A DNA stretch of 64,000 nucleotides from Sutterella faecalis (lineage in GTDB: Bacteria > Pseudomonadota > Gammaproteobacteria > Burkholderiales > Burkholderiaceae_F): contig NZ_CP040882.1 in assembly GCF_006337085.1 (NCBI RefSeq), positions 558,001 to 622,000 on the forward strand, read 5' to 3'. The translations under genes and the position numbers were made by a program. Shown in pieces: positions 16,233 to 25,677 of the stretch (position 1 is its first letter; each line of letters opens with the position of its first letter). The notes beneath the pieces were generated by a model. It saw nothing but the letters and a program-made list of their open reading frames with translations. It searched no databases and was not told the DNA's origin.

Positions 16233-19200
16233 TCAGAACTCGTACTTGAGACCGACCGAGACTTCGTAGTCCTTCTCGTAGTCGTCGCCGGTTTCGCGTT
16301 CGATCTGTCCGTAAAGACGCATGCGTTCATTGAACTGCCAGTCGCCGCCCAGACCATAGTAGAAAGTCGTCTTCCCGGCCACCTCGCCGTCGAACCGGTC
16401 GCTGCCGAACCAGACGGTGCGGTCCCCAAGGAAGTCGTGCTTGACGCCGGCCTTCAGATAAACCTGCGAATAGCGGCGGTCGATTTCCTCCCGGTCTTCG
16501 CCGTAATTGAATTTCTTCCCGACCACGATGCCGGCGCGGCCGATGAGCGAATCGGCGTCCTTCTGCCGGATTCTGCCGCCGCTCGAAAGCGTGTACTTTT
16601 CGCCCTCCACGCGATAGAAAGCGAGCTGAAGCTGGGGCTCAAGCCACCACGAGTTGTACCAGGGGCCCCAGGAGAGGTCGTTTCGCGTCGTGTGGAACAT
16701 GTGGCCCACTTCGATCGAGGCGCCCCAGCCGAGCGTGTTGTATTTGCCCGTAATCTTTCCGCTTTCTCCGACCGTGGAAAGCTTCTGACGGTAATGGTCG
16801 GCCGAGAGCACGAAGTCCGCGTAGGCACCCTGATAATTGGCCCAGGTCGCATAGGCGTTGAGGCCGATCGCATCTGTTTTGCCGGAGCCAAGACCATCCA
16901 TCAGATCCTGCTCGGCATGCGCCTGACGGATATTGGCGCCCAGGAGCCACAAGCCCTCTTCGGTATTGCGCACGAGATGGTCGTAGCCGAAGCTCACGCC
17001 GTAGAGATCCTGGTCGTATCCCTTCGAGGCAATGCCGCCCACCGAATCCTTCATCATCATGGCCTTGGCCCAGAGACCGTCCTGAGCGCCGTAGCGCACT
17101 TCGCCGAGACGCTTTCTCAGCGTGCTCAGATAGATCGGGTTGAAGCTGATGCCCGCGATGGCTGTGGTGGTCTTGCCGGGATCGTTGATCTCCTTCGTGT
17201 AGCCGGAGACCCAGTAGTCGGTCATGCCGGTAGCGATGTCAAGGGCATCGGGATCGGATTCCGTGGATTCGAGACCTTCCACGACCTTGTCGTAATCATC
17301 GCGCTCGAAGAGCGTGGTATTCACTGCTTCCTGAATTTCGCCCTCTTCATTCAGCACGCTTCCGGGACGCGTATCAAGGGTACCGTCAGCTTTCACGTAC
17401 TGATCCGTGTGCTCCGTCTTCCAGATTTTCGGCTTGTACTTGAAGGCGGTGTAGTCGAGCGACGTCCAGTCGCCCGTCAGCTTCACGTTCGCCGGCGTGG
17501 TCGCAAACTTAAGCACGCGGCCGCGGTAGTCAATGGATCCGTCTGCAATCGTTTCGTCGTTGATGCGGACGCGATAGTGCTGCTCCCTGGACTCCTGACC
17601 TTTGGAAGCTTCATACGTCCGGAAGTCGAGAAAGTCGCCGAAGCGGATGTCGTGCCGCATGCGCGCAGCGGCCTCCGCTACCTTGAAGCCCTTGAGCTCA
17701 ATCGGCACTTCATCACCGTTGAAGACGAAGCTGCCGTTTCCGGTGAAGACTCCATCTTCAACGGTGCCATCTTCGATTTTTCCGTCGTCCTCAACCTTGT
17801 TGTAATAGGTTATGCCGTCGAAGGAGAAGACGCGTTTGCCGTCCTTCTCAGGGTCGCCCATGATGTTGGTGTTGAGGATGAAGAGAGAGTTTTCAGCAGG
17901 CGCAACCGTGCGAGTACCGCTCTCCAACAGATAGGCTTCATCTGTGATGTTTTTCACCATTAGATATTGATACGGATTCGCCTCATTCCATTTGTCTTCC
18001 GCGTGGTGAAGATCAATCGTGCCGCCAGTGGGACGCAGGTTTTCGAAAATGCTGTCGTCCGTAACGGACCAGAGCGTACCGGAACCAATCTCCATATCGA
18101 TATTGCCGTTGGCGGCGCCGACGAGATAGGAGTCCTTTTGGTTCATTACGAAGTTGATACGGCCTTCGGAGAGAAACTCGGAGGATTGCGTTGGATCATC
18201 ACCCAGTTGGAGGTCTGGAGCTCTTTTAACTAGAGAGCGTCCTGACTCCTCCTGATGTCTTCTTGTCCAGGATAGTATATTGATACCGAGTAAAAAATTA
18301 TTTCCATCTGGAACTTGCAGCTCTGTACCATGTGCCATTGCAATGGATTTATCTGTATGCAAATCACCATGAATATTAATATTACCTTCGCCATTTATAA
18401 CATTAATATTTATCAACCCTCCTTCCTTAGCTTCTGCAGCTCGCGCCTTTTTTAAAATATTCAGCTTTTCAACATCACTCACATTAATGAATAAATCACC
18501 ATTAACATTAACAACTCTTCCCCTCTCCGTTCTGCCTACTTCCCTATCATCTCCGGACACAAAAATCGCATAAGAGTCACGATATCCAACAATCCCCTCT
18601 TTATTATTTAAACAGATTTTCACTGAACCATCAAAATCCGCACGGCTCTCACCCAACTGCAAAATGCCGAAAGCATTTCCAGATGTACTATTAACAAACA
18701 GTTTAAGCGTCGAATCTTTCTTAAGATTTACTGCAGAACCTGAATCATAATGTATTTCATGATCCAACTCCACTATCTGGACCTCTTGCCCTTCTAACGG
18801 TTCAGCACCAATAACTTCCGTATAGGTAGACACATTCACCAGGCCGTAAGCATGCCCATCAGAATTTAGCACCCCTTTTTTATCAACTGGATTGCCTAAG
18901 GAATAAGAAGCGATAGTAACATCTCCTGCAAAATTTATCTTATTATCACTGCCAGCAGATAAGATTCCATACGCAGCATCTTTTTTGGATAAGCTCGCAA
19001 TGATATAAGCTGCACCATTTTCACCTAAAAAATCAACACGACTCCCTACAATATTCATTCCAAGCATTTTTTTATTACCCGTAAATTTACCCTTCTCGTT
19101 TACCTCCACAATAGGATTATATTTTGACAGCAGCAGTATGCCGTAACTTTCAGTTTTATGTTCACCTATAACTAACTCATCGGAGAAAGCCGATTCATCG

Positions 19201-19364
19201 CTTTGGACAATAATTTTCCCTTTCTTTTCCCCCGAACGAAATGAAAACACTCCACCCTGACCCAAAACACCTATTGATGCCGATGAAAGTTGATCTCCAT
19301 CTTCAATAGAATATGGGGAAACGGCATTATTGTAGGCAGTTATCACAAACTCAGAAGAATGCAA
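16233..19364 (-). CDS. Autotransporter: passenger remainder and outer-membrane beta-barrel (frameshifted from its N-terminus)
   Basis: 1,043 codons. The last ~270 residues form an autotransporter barrel (GAQDGLWAKAMMMKDSV, LLGANIRQAHAEQD, GLWAKA-type strands) ending in the export signature VGLKYEF. The rest is repetitive beta-helix passenger with segments like AAYGILSAGSDNKINFAGDV and AFGILQLGESRADFDGSV. The frame begins with a TTG and has no signal peptide; it overlaps by 22 bases, in another frame, the preceding ORF that has one. The two halves therefore look like one ~1,310-residue protein broken by a single frameshift near 19,350. Codons 3' of about 18,240 are GC-rich and the upstream passenger is AT-rich, so the passenger may have been exchanged. 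Confidence 0.75.
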   Translation of the reverse strand: MHSSEFVITAYNNAVSPYSIEDGDQLSSASIGVLGQGGVFSFRSGEKKGKIIVQSDESAFSDELVIGEHKTESYGILLLSKYNPIVEVNEKGKFTGNKKMLGMNIVGSRVDFLGENGAAYIIASLSKKDAAYGILSAGSDNKINFAGDVTIASYSLGNPVDKKGVLNSDGHAYGLVNVSTYTEVIGAEPLEGQEVQIVELDHEIHYDSGSAVNLKKDSTLKLFVNSTSGNAFGILQLGESRADFDGSVKICLNNKEGIVGYRDSYAIFVSGDDREVGRTERGRVVNVNGDLFINVSDVEKLNILKKARAAEAKEGGLININVINGEGNINIHGDLHTDKSIAMAHGTELQVPDGNNFLLGINILSWTRRHQEESGRSLVKRAPDLQLGDDPTQSSEFLSEGRINFVMNQKDSYLVGAANGNIDMEIGSGTLWSVTDDSIFENLRPTGGTIDLHHAEDKWNEANPYQYLMVKNITDEAYLLESGTRTVAPAENSLFILNTNIMGDPEKDGKRVFSFDGITYYNKVEDDGKIEDGTVEDGVFTGNGSFVFNGDEVPIELKGFKVAEAAARMRHDIRFGDFLDFRTYEASKGQESREQHYRVRINDETIADGSIDYRGRVLKFATTPANVKLTGDWTSLDYTAFKYKPKIWKTEHTDQYVKADGTLDTRPGSVLNEEGEIQEAVNTTLFERDDYDKVVEGLESTESDPDALDIATGMTDYWVSGYTKEINDPGKTTTAIAGISFNPIYLSTLRKRLGEVRYGAQDGLWAKAMMMKDSVGGIASKGYDQDLYGVSFGYDHLVRNTEEGLWLLGANIRQAHAEQDLMDGLGSGKTDAIGLNAYATWANYQGAYADFVLSADHYRQKLSTVGESGKITGKYNTLGWGASIEVGHMFHTTRNDLSWGPWYNSWWLEPQLQLAFYRVEGEKYTLSSGGRIRQKDADSLIGRAGIVVGKKFNYGEDREEIDRRYSQVYLKAGVKHDFLGDRTVWFGSDRFDGEVAGKTTFYYGLGGDWQFNERMRLYGQIERETGDDYEKDYEVSVGLKYEF

Positions 19365-20182
19365 AGAAAATAGCTTTCTATATTTTCTATTGCACGCACT
19401 ACATATCCAGAATTCGCAGGCACAACAGGCCCACTGTAAGACAAATCATTTTTTACAGATATCTCAACTTTTTCTGCACCATTATTATTAAGATCATCAA
19501 AATATGATGTCGGAAAATCTGTCTTATCCCAGACATAAATGCTTCCGTCATACATCATTTTAACAGCAGACAATGAAAGGCTAATATTATTACCCAACGA
19601 ATCTGTATTGAGCTTTTTAAAACCATCTTCAGAAAACTTATCGCTTAATGAATTAGCTGCCTTAATACAAAGTTCCTCAGATAAAAAATTAATTACTCCT
19701 CCAGTTGAATCATGATCACCATTATATTTGTTTATATATGGAACCACCCGAATAAGCCAATTGTCATCTAGAGAATCAAAAGAAGCTTCTTGAATAAACG
19801 AAATCTTCTGAGTCAATACATCAAAAAACACACTGTTATCGCTAGACAATAAATGACCATCCGTAAAATATACCCATTTTTCTTGCAATCGATCATCAAT
19901 ATTCCTATCGAGCAAATACACCGCAATTTTAGGTTTTTCAGCATCAGTACTATAGTAACCGCTAGTACCCGTTCTATACATAACACCTTTTTCATTAAAC
20001 TCCAAGGCATTATTATCTTTTAATACATACCCTTCACCGTAATGCTGTTCCCAAGTACCTGCATAACACATTCCATCGGAAAAAATAGACAATATTAATA
20101 AAACCAACGATCTTATAGCAACTCCAGCAATTCTATTATTTCGAGGGAAAACATTGCTCTTTTGAAAATTTCGATTTTTCAT
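19343..20182 (-). CDS. Autotransporter N-terminus (signal peptide and first passenger segment), split by frameshift
   Basis: 279 aa. An extended signal region (NNRIAGVAIRSLVLLILSIFSDGMCYA) is followed by beta-rich passenger sequence (KVEISVKNDLSYSGPVVPANSGYVVRAIENIE). The final ~10 residues (SYFLCILLSL) look out of frame, and the following ORF continues passenger sequence. The region is strongly AT-rich. Taken alone it would be an unanchored fragment; with the next ORF it gives a normal autotransporter. A sequencing error, a real inactivating mutation or slippage could each explain the break. Confidence 0.65.
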   Translation of the reverse strand: MKNRNFQKSNVFPRNNRIAGVAIRSLVLLILSIFSDGMCYAGTWEQHYGEGYVLKDNNALEFNEKGVMYRTGTSGYYSTDAEKPKIAVYLLDRNIDDRLQEKWVYFTDGHLLSSDNSVFFDVLTQKISFIQEASFDSLDDNWLIRVVPYINKYNGDHDSTGGVINFLSEELCIKAANSLSDKFSEDGFKKLNTDSLGNNISLSLSAVKMMYDGSIYVWDKTDFPTSYFDDLNNNGAEKVEISVKNDLSYSGPVVPANSGYVVRAIENIESYFLCILLSL

Positions 20183-20795
20183 CTTGCAACTCGCAATATA
20201 TTATTTTAATCGCATTTTATTTTTATAGTCTTTAATTTCACTTATCAGGTCAAAAAAAATAAATACCGCAATAAGTCTTAAATTAATGTTAAAAGTTTAA
20301 TTCCCTTCATCATAGTCGTCAATAAACGACTAATAGGCATACATGTAGTTTTATGACAACTATAGTTAAGTATTTTTTATTAATTTTATGATTTATATTG
20401 TTTACATGAGAGGTATATGAGAATCCCTTAGTTTTTTGAAACAGGTATAAGCGCACCCCCCTTGAAAACAAAGCCATCGCGAAGGAATCATCTATCCAAC
20501 AGAAAAATGAGCTTATTCCAACCTCGTGCCATCAAACTTTTTCTCACCCCCCATATTCAGTATCGATACAACGCTTCCTGGTCTATTCAGACCTACCTCC
20601 TTTCGCGCAAGTTGAATTCATCGCTCGTCTCCGGTGCCTTTCCACTCCCGGCACCTGTCAACCCATCGTTTCCCTCATCTTGATCGCAGGGAAGCCTCCT
20701 TGATACCGTATCTCGAAGCTCTGGCGCAGATTTCCCCTGGGGAATCCGCTCTTCAAACACAGAGCAGCAAAACCATCACCAAAAGGAGGTTCCCC
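20183..20795. other. AT-rich divergent intergenic region
   Basis: 613 bp between the autotransporter and the exported M20 peptidase. It holds a 7-bp hairpin TAGTCGT-N6-ACGACTA at 20,313-20,332 and several AT-rich promoter-like tracts, then more GC-balanced leader sequence from about 20,450. No gene with family similarity was recognised. Confidence 0.5.
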
Positions 20796-22499
20796 ATGAA
20801 CCGTCTGAAGCTCTCTGCCGCGGCACTTCTTCTCGCCTTCGGCATTCCGGCGCTGGCTGCCGTTCCGCAGGTGTCGCCGGAAATGAAGGCAAATGCCGAG
20901 ACCATGTGGCAGGATGCGGTTTTCCAGAAGATGTACGACGAACTCAAGAGCGAGGAAGGCCAGAAATGGCGCTTCAATACGCTCATGGAGCTCGTGCGCA
21001 TTGCGTCGCCCTCGCGCCTTGAACTTCGCCGCCAGCAGGAAATCACGAAGCGCCTCGTGAACGAATGGGGCTTTGCGCCGGAGGACATCATGACGACGCC
21101 CGAAGGCATCATCAAGGGCGCAGGCCTCCAGATCGTCGACGGGAAGCCCGTCTACAACGTCTGCGTGCGGATCCCCGGCACCTATCCTCAGCGCCCGGGT
21201 GCGGAAAGCTATAAAGGCCAGTTCCCCAAGGTCCTTTTCGAAGGCCACATCGATACGGTCAATCCCGCAGAGCTTCCGCCTGAAACGAATCCCTATGTTC
21301 CGGTGAAGATTCAGAAGGTGAAGGAGCCTCTGGTTGCGACTCCGGCCGAACTCGAAGCCATCAAGGATGAACTTCATTTCGACAAAAACGGCCGAGTCAT
21401 TGAGGACGAGAACTGGAAGAAGGCCTACCGGCGCTTCAATGACCTTGACGAAGCCGTGAAGGCCGACGCCTACCGCATCTACGTCACGGGCTTCGGCGAC
21501 GCGATGATCAATACGGTCTCTGTGCTTACGGCCGCCAAGATGATGAAGAAGTACGGGATCAAGCCCGTCTACGACGTCTGGTTCTGCGGCACCGCGGGTG
21601 AGGAAGGGAAAGGCAACCTCTGCGGCATGAAGCAGCTCTACGGCTACAACCAGGATACGGGGAAAGGCAACAACGCCCTAAACTTCGTCGCCAATGTGGC
21701 TGCCGATTCGCTCTCGCCCGGCTCCTCGATCGTCAACTACCTCGGCTCCTACCGCTTCGAAATCACGTATTCGGAGCGCGACGGCTTCAAGCCCGGCGAC
21801 AAGCCCCGTCCCTCCGCGCTCTCGGCAGTGAGCCGCGCGATTGCCGCGATTTCCGACATTCATTCGCCCTACGACCTCGACAAGAAGGCGGAACGCACCA
21901 CCTACACCGTGGGCGTCGTCAACTGCACGAAGCCTGCTGAAGGCGCAAGAAGCCCCGACTGCACGCTCATGGTCGACATGAGAAGCCCGACCCAGGGGCC
22001 GCTCACCGCCATCCGCAGCCAGATTGAACCGCAGTTCCGGAAAGCCATGGAAGCGGAAAACGCCGCCTACGGCCTCAAGGCGGGCGACAAGGACGCCGTC
22101 ACGATGAAGCTCGTCTGGTTCGGCGACCGCCCGGCCTATCAGAGAACCGACTACAACGTTCCGCTTCTGCAGGCCTACTGGCAGACGGGCCGCACGATCG
22201 GAATCGACAACCAGAATAAGGAACTCACGGAGCGAGCCGCCTCGCTCAACGACAACGTCCCCGCTGCTGTCGGCGTTCCCACCATCAACTTCAACATGGG
22301 TACGGCTGCGAAGACCGGAGGCGGCCACACCTGGTACGAATACGGCATTCCCGGAAACGGTCAGGATGAAGCCAAGCGCATCATGCGCTTCCTCATGACG
22401 GGCCTTCTGGTTTCAGGCTGCGAACTTTCAGACGGCCGCGTGATTGAGCCGAGCGTACCGCCCGTCGGCGAACGCACCACCGAAGACATGTACAAATAA
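20796..22499 (+). CDS. Exported M20-family metallopeptidase
   Basis: 567 aa. A Sec signal (MNRLKLSAAALLLAFGIPALA) precedes an M20 catalytic domain. Ligands visible are His151-x-Asp153 (FEGHIDTVNP), the bridging Asp in FGDAMINT, Glu269-Glu270 (TAGEEGKGN), Asp in ADSLSPG and His511 (GGGHTWYEYG). A dimerisation-type insert (YRFEITYSERDGF through TLMVDMRSP) lies between. It would hydrolyse peptides or acyl amino acids in the periplasm. The start is certain: AAAGGAGGT ends 5 bases before the ATG, and the longer upstream frame has no signal. The next gene, 15 bases on, encodes a free dimerisation domain of the same family. Confidence 0.85.
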   Translation: MNRLKLSAAALLLAFGIPALAAVPQVSPEMKANAETMWQDAVFQKMYDELKSEEGQKWRFNTLMELVRIASPSRLELRRQQEITKRLVNEWGFAPEDIMTTPEGIIKGAGLQIVDGKPVYNVCVRIPGTYPQRPGAESYKGQFPKVLFEGHIDTVNPAELPPETNPYVPVKIQKVKEPLVATPAELEAIKDELHFDKNGRVIEDENWKKAYRRFNDLDEAVKADAYRIYVTGFGDAMINTVSVLTAAKMMKKYGIKPVYDVWFCGTAGEEGKGNLCGMKQLYGYNQDTGKGNNALNFVANVAADSLSPGSSIVNYLGSYRFEITYSERDGFKPGDKPRPSALSAVSRAIAAISDIHSPYDLDKKAERTTYTVGVVNCTKPAEGARSPDCTLMVDMRSPTQGPLTAIRSQIEPQFRKAMEAENAAYGLKAGDKDAVTMKLVWFGDRPAYQRTDYNVPLLQAYWQTGRTIGIDNQNKELTERAASLNDNVPAAVGVPTINFNMGTAAKTGGGHTWYEYGIPGNGQDEAKRIMRFLMTGLLVSGCELSDGRVIEPSVPPVGERTTEDMYK

Positions 22500-22514
22500 T
22501 CGAGGAGAAGAACC

Positions 22515-22940
22515 ATGCTTAAGATCCGTACACAGGGCACGACCCTTCTCCTGATGCTTCTCCTCTCGGGAAGCGCGCTCGCTGCAACGCAGACGCTCGA
22601 AGTATCTCTTCGCGGTCCCGGAGGCCACTCAAACGGCAATTACGGCAACACCAATGCCGTCCATGCCGCCGCGCGAAGCGTGATGGAAATCGAAAAGGCC
22701 CTTCCGGATGCCGTCATTGCAAATCTCAACGGCGGCTCCACCGTCAACGCCATTGCGGCTTCCGCGTCCTTTGAGGTAACCCTCACCGCAAAGGATGAGA
22801 AGGCGCTCGAAGCCATGAAGGACAAGGTGGTCGAAGCGGTAAAGAAAGGCACTGACGCCGAAAACGCCTTCCGGGGCGTGAAGCCCGGCGACAAGACGAG
22901 CATCGGCGCGCCGGCGGCCGTCCGCTACGAAATCCGTTAA
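22515..22940 (+). CDS. Secreted stand-alone M20-type dimerisation-domain protein
   Basis: 141 aa. A signal peptide (LLLMLLLSGSALA) is followed by sequence matching the lid/dimerisation domain of M20 peptidases: SLRGPGGHSNGNYGNTNAVHAAARSV (in part), then ANLNGGSTVNAIAASASFEVTLTAKDEKALEAMKDKV. In full-length enzymes this block supplies a histidine and asparagine to the partner's active site. No metal-ligand motifs are present, so it cannot be a peptidase alone. GAGGAGAAG precedes the ATG, and the gene sits 15 bases after the exported M20 enzyme. It probably pairs with that enzyme as a small subunit; that is inference. Confidence 0.7.
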   Translation: MLKIRTQGTTLLLMLLLSGSALAATQTLEVSLRGPGGHSNGNYGNTNAVHAAARSVMEIEKALPDAVIANLNGGSTVNAIAASASFEVTLTAKDEKALEAMKDKVVEAVKKGTDAENAFRGVKPGDKTSIGAPAAVRYEIR

Positions 22941-23004
22941 ACGTCTCCTTATGAAGACCCGGGACTCCCCGGGCTCTTTATGAGCAAGCACGAAATCCCG
23001 CATC

Positions 23005-23034
23005 TGCCTTCCGGTTCTCCGGAAGGCATTTTTT
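23005..23034 (+). terminator. Strong terminator of the M20 pair
   Basis: A perfect 10-bp stem (TGCCTTCCGG with CCGGAAGGCA), 4-nt loop, followed by TTTTTT. Confidence 0.9.
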
Positions 23035-23060
23035 ACTGGAATGGCAAATCAGGCAGGAGA

Positions 23061-23888
23061 TCACCGCTGGCAGTGCGGACAGAAGAAGGTCGACCGTCCG
23101 CCCTGCTCGATTCTTTTGATCTTCCCGCCGCACTTCGGGCAGTTCTCTCCTTCCCGACCATAGACCGCGCACGCAAGCGGGAACCACCCGGTTTCGCCCT
23201 CGGGGCCGTGGAAGTCGTGAAGCGTCGAGCCGCCCGAAGCGATGGCTTTAGCGAGCACGTCCCGAATGGCGGCAAGGAGCTTTTCCGCGCGTTCCGCAGA
23301 AATCCGGTCGGCTCGCCTCGTCGGGCGGATCCCGGCTTCAAAGAGCGCCTCGCTCGCATAGATGTTGCCGCATCCGACGACGATTATCCCGGAGAGGAGC
23401 ACTTCCTTGACGGGCCTCGATGTTTTCTTCAATTCCGAGAGGAACCATGAAAGCGTGACCGCTTCGTCCCAGGGTTCTTTCCCGAGGCTCCGGAGCGGCT
23501 CCGCTTCAAAAGGGTCCGTCTCAAACCAGCGGAAGTCGCCGAAGCGCCTCGGGTCGGTATAGCGAAGCACCGTGTCGCCGAAAACGATGTCGATATGGTC
23601 GTGGCGATGGGGTTCGGGCGCGGGTGCCGGCCAGATTCTCCAGGAGCCGCTCATTCCCATGTGCGTGACGAGCCGCTCTCTTTTCCCGTTCGGCGCCTCA
23701 AACGTCCAGACGAGATATTTCGCCCTGCGCTCAAGGCTGACGAGCCTTTTCCCGATGAGGCAGCCCCCAAGATCAGGCACGGGAGAGCGAAGCTTCGGCA
23801 CGCGGACAATGGCGTCCGTCACCACCTTCCCGACCACGGCGGGCGCGAGACCTCGCCGCGTTACTTCAACTTCTGGGAGTTCCGGCAT
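23061..23888 (-). CDS. mutM: Formamidopyrimidine-DNA glycosylase
   Basis: 275 aa. It begins PELPEVEV after Met, so the catalytic N-terminal proline and Glu are in place. It also shows Lys in LERRAKYL, the helix-two-turn-helix with CGNIYASEALFEAGI, and a C-terminal zinc finger CPKCGGKIKR...FFCPHC. It removes oxidised purines such as 8-oxoguanine by glycosylase/AP-lyase action. The start at 23,888 is set by the PELPEVE terminus; a longer upstream frame would bury the catalytic proline. It lies downstream of bcsG on the same strand but has no functional link to cellulose. Confidence 0.95.
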   Translation of the reverse strand: MPELPEVEVTRRGLAPAVVGKVVTDAIVRVPKLRSPVPDLGGCLIGKRLVSLERRAKYLVWTFEAPNGKRERLVTHMGMSGSWRIWPAPAPEPHRHDHIDIVFGDTVLRYTDPRRFGDFRWFETDPFEAEPLRSLGKEPWDEAVTLSWFLSELKKTSRPVKEVLLSGIIVVGCGNIYASEALFEAGIRPTRRADRISAERAEKLLAAIRDVLAKAIASGGSTLHDFHGPEGETGWFPLACAVYGREGENCPKCGGKIKRIEQGGRSTFFCPHCQR

Positions 23889-23938
23889 GGCTTCAGAGTT
23901 CCTCCTTCCATTCAATCCATCGCGAAATCAGATGCAAA

Positions 23939-23978
23939 GGCCGGCGCTCCTCCGATCAGGAAAAGCTGCCGGCCGCTC
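23939..23978 (-). terminator. Hairpin between bcsG and mutM
   Basis: GGCCGGC and GCCGGCC enclose ~25 bases; on the minus strand the stem is followed by TTTGC. A weak terminator is possible. Confidence 0.4.
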
Positions 23979-24003
23979 GTTTAATGTCCTTCCGCCGGGC
24001 TTA

Positions 24004-25675
24004 TCAACCGCCGTAAGGCTTCCAGTCGTCGTCGTTTCGCCTCAGGTACTCGACATCCTTCAATTCAAGGATCTTCGCCTGACCGTTTTCAGAAACCCGG
24101 TGGGTTTCCGGAAGGTTCTGGACGAGCTCCTCGAGCGGGACGGCGCCCCCGGATTTCGAGAAGAAGTTCTTTTCAATCGTGCGGCCGATGAGCGACGTAA
24201 GCGCGAGGTAGCTCGTGTCGCCCGTCACGTGAATCGGCTGCTCGGGGAGTCCCCTCACGCCCACGAACTTCACCATGGTCGGCACCTCCGTAATGCGAAG
24301 GGTCGGGATGTCGCGAAGGCGCTGCGCCTGAATGCGGTCGCCTCGCACGGCGGCGCCGTGCTCAGGCACGAGGACGATCATCACGCGGCGGCGCGTGCGT
24401 TCGAGCTCGCGGATGAAGGTGTTGATGTCGTCGAACATCCGCTGCGCGCGGGGCTTGAACTCTTCCGAGCGCCCGTGGCGCGGAAGGCGGTTGCCGTCAT
24501 GAAGCGAAATGAGGTTCATGAAGGTGACGCTTCTCTTTTCCTTCGCGCGCGCAGTGGTGCGCTGCCAGAAGCGTAGGAGCGCGAGCGTGTCGGCGAGCTC
24601 CTCGTCGTCAAAGCCCATGTAGCGGATCGGAATCGGCTGCCCCTTGCTTTCAAGCGGCGCCGAGAGGCCCGTCTTGTCGCGCAGAACCTGGAGGAAGTCG
24701 TCGTATTCGCCCGTATGGTCCATCATGACGTGCTGCGAGAAGCCCAGGGCCCCCAGGCGGTTGAGCGTTTCGCATTCCGTCCGTCTTTCGCCGTAAAGGT
24801 CATTATGCGAGGGCTGACCGCACGCCCCCGTCAAGAGCCTCAGCGCCGCCGGTCCCGAATAGGATGTGGCGGAATTGAAGTTGTCGAAGCGGATGTTGAA
24901 GCGCGAGAAGAGCGGATGATTCTCGAGCTGGGACGCTGCGAGGTCGTCGTTCGAGAGCGAGCAGATGTTGAGAAGCAGAATGTCGAAAGGCGTGTCCTTC
25001 TCCGGAATTCCCGTCGGGAATTCCGCGCGGCGCTCCTTTTCGTAGGCGAGGAACGCCTCGTACCATTCCTTCACGGTCTTGCTGTCCGATACCGCCTGGT
25101 TCTTTCCGGCAGCCGCGCCCCCGTTGACCGCGGCAACAACCGATTCATCCTTCTCGGCGTCGCCCGCAAAAAATGCGTCCACCATCGGCGTCACCGTCAT
25201 GCCGACGAAGCAGCAGAGCGTGACGAAGGTGATGCGGATCGTGTTCCTGAGAAGCACGTAGAGAATGATGCCGAGCGCGCCCCAGCCGACCATCTGCCAG
25301 TTGATGAAGTCGAGTGCGAGTTCGAGGATGTAGTTCCACGAGAACCCGGCAATGCCGCCCGCATTCGCCGTAATGCTCTCAATCCCGGGGAGCCAGCTTT
25401 CGCTCCAGAGAAGGAGGAAGGCGCAGACGATGCCCGCCGCGCCGCGCAGGAACCGCAGGATGCCGGATCTGAGCGGAATGAGAAGCACGGCAATGAAGAG
25501 CGCATTCCAGAGGGGCGAAAGATTGAGATATCCCGCCCAGGCGAGTCCGAACTTCGCGAGGAAGTAGAGATTCCAGACGCCCAGTCCCGTAATGGGCAGA
25601 ATCAGTCCGTCGGCAGTCGCCGTGCGTCCGCCCGGGGACGCGGCCTTAGGGTCGATCGTTTTTTTCCGGAGTCAT
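24004..25675 (-). CDS. bcsG: BcsG cellulose phosphoethanolamine transferase; 5' end out of frame at an A7 tract
   Basis: The frame from GTG at 25,488 gives 494 aa, but BcsG-like coding continues upstream: GVWNLYFLAKFGLAWAGYLN can be read from about 25,560, matching the N-terminal membrane region of E. coli BcsG. The only good start, ATG at 25,675 (2 bases past the bcsZ stop), is in another frame: seven A's (T7 at 25,659-25,665 on the plus strand) would need to be six. Corrected length ~557 aa is the family norm. Domains: about five membrane helices, then a periplasmic alkaline-phosphatase-like domain with FNSATSYSGPA (catalytic Ser/Thr region), a DGN motif and VPEHGAAVRGDR. It adds phosphoethanolamine to cellulose. 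Confidence 0.85.
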
Positions 25676-25677
25676 TT

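Noticed and set aside
16185..17963. 592-codon plus-strand frame opposite the autotransporter barrel
   Set aside because: The barrel strand pattern and terminal Phe are convincing on the minus strand; this frame is its complement.
20462..20683. 73-codon frame before the exported M20 gene
   Set aside because: No ribosome site, no signal or family features; composition like leader sequence.
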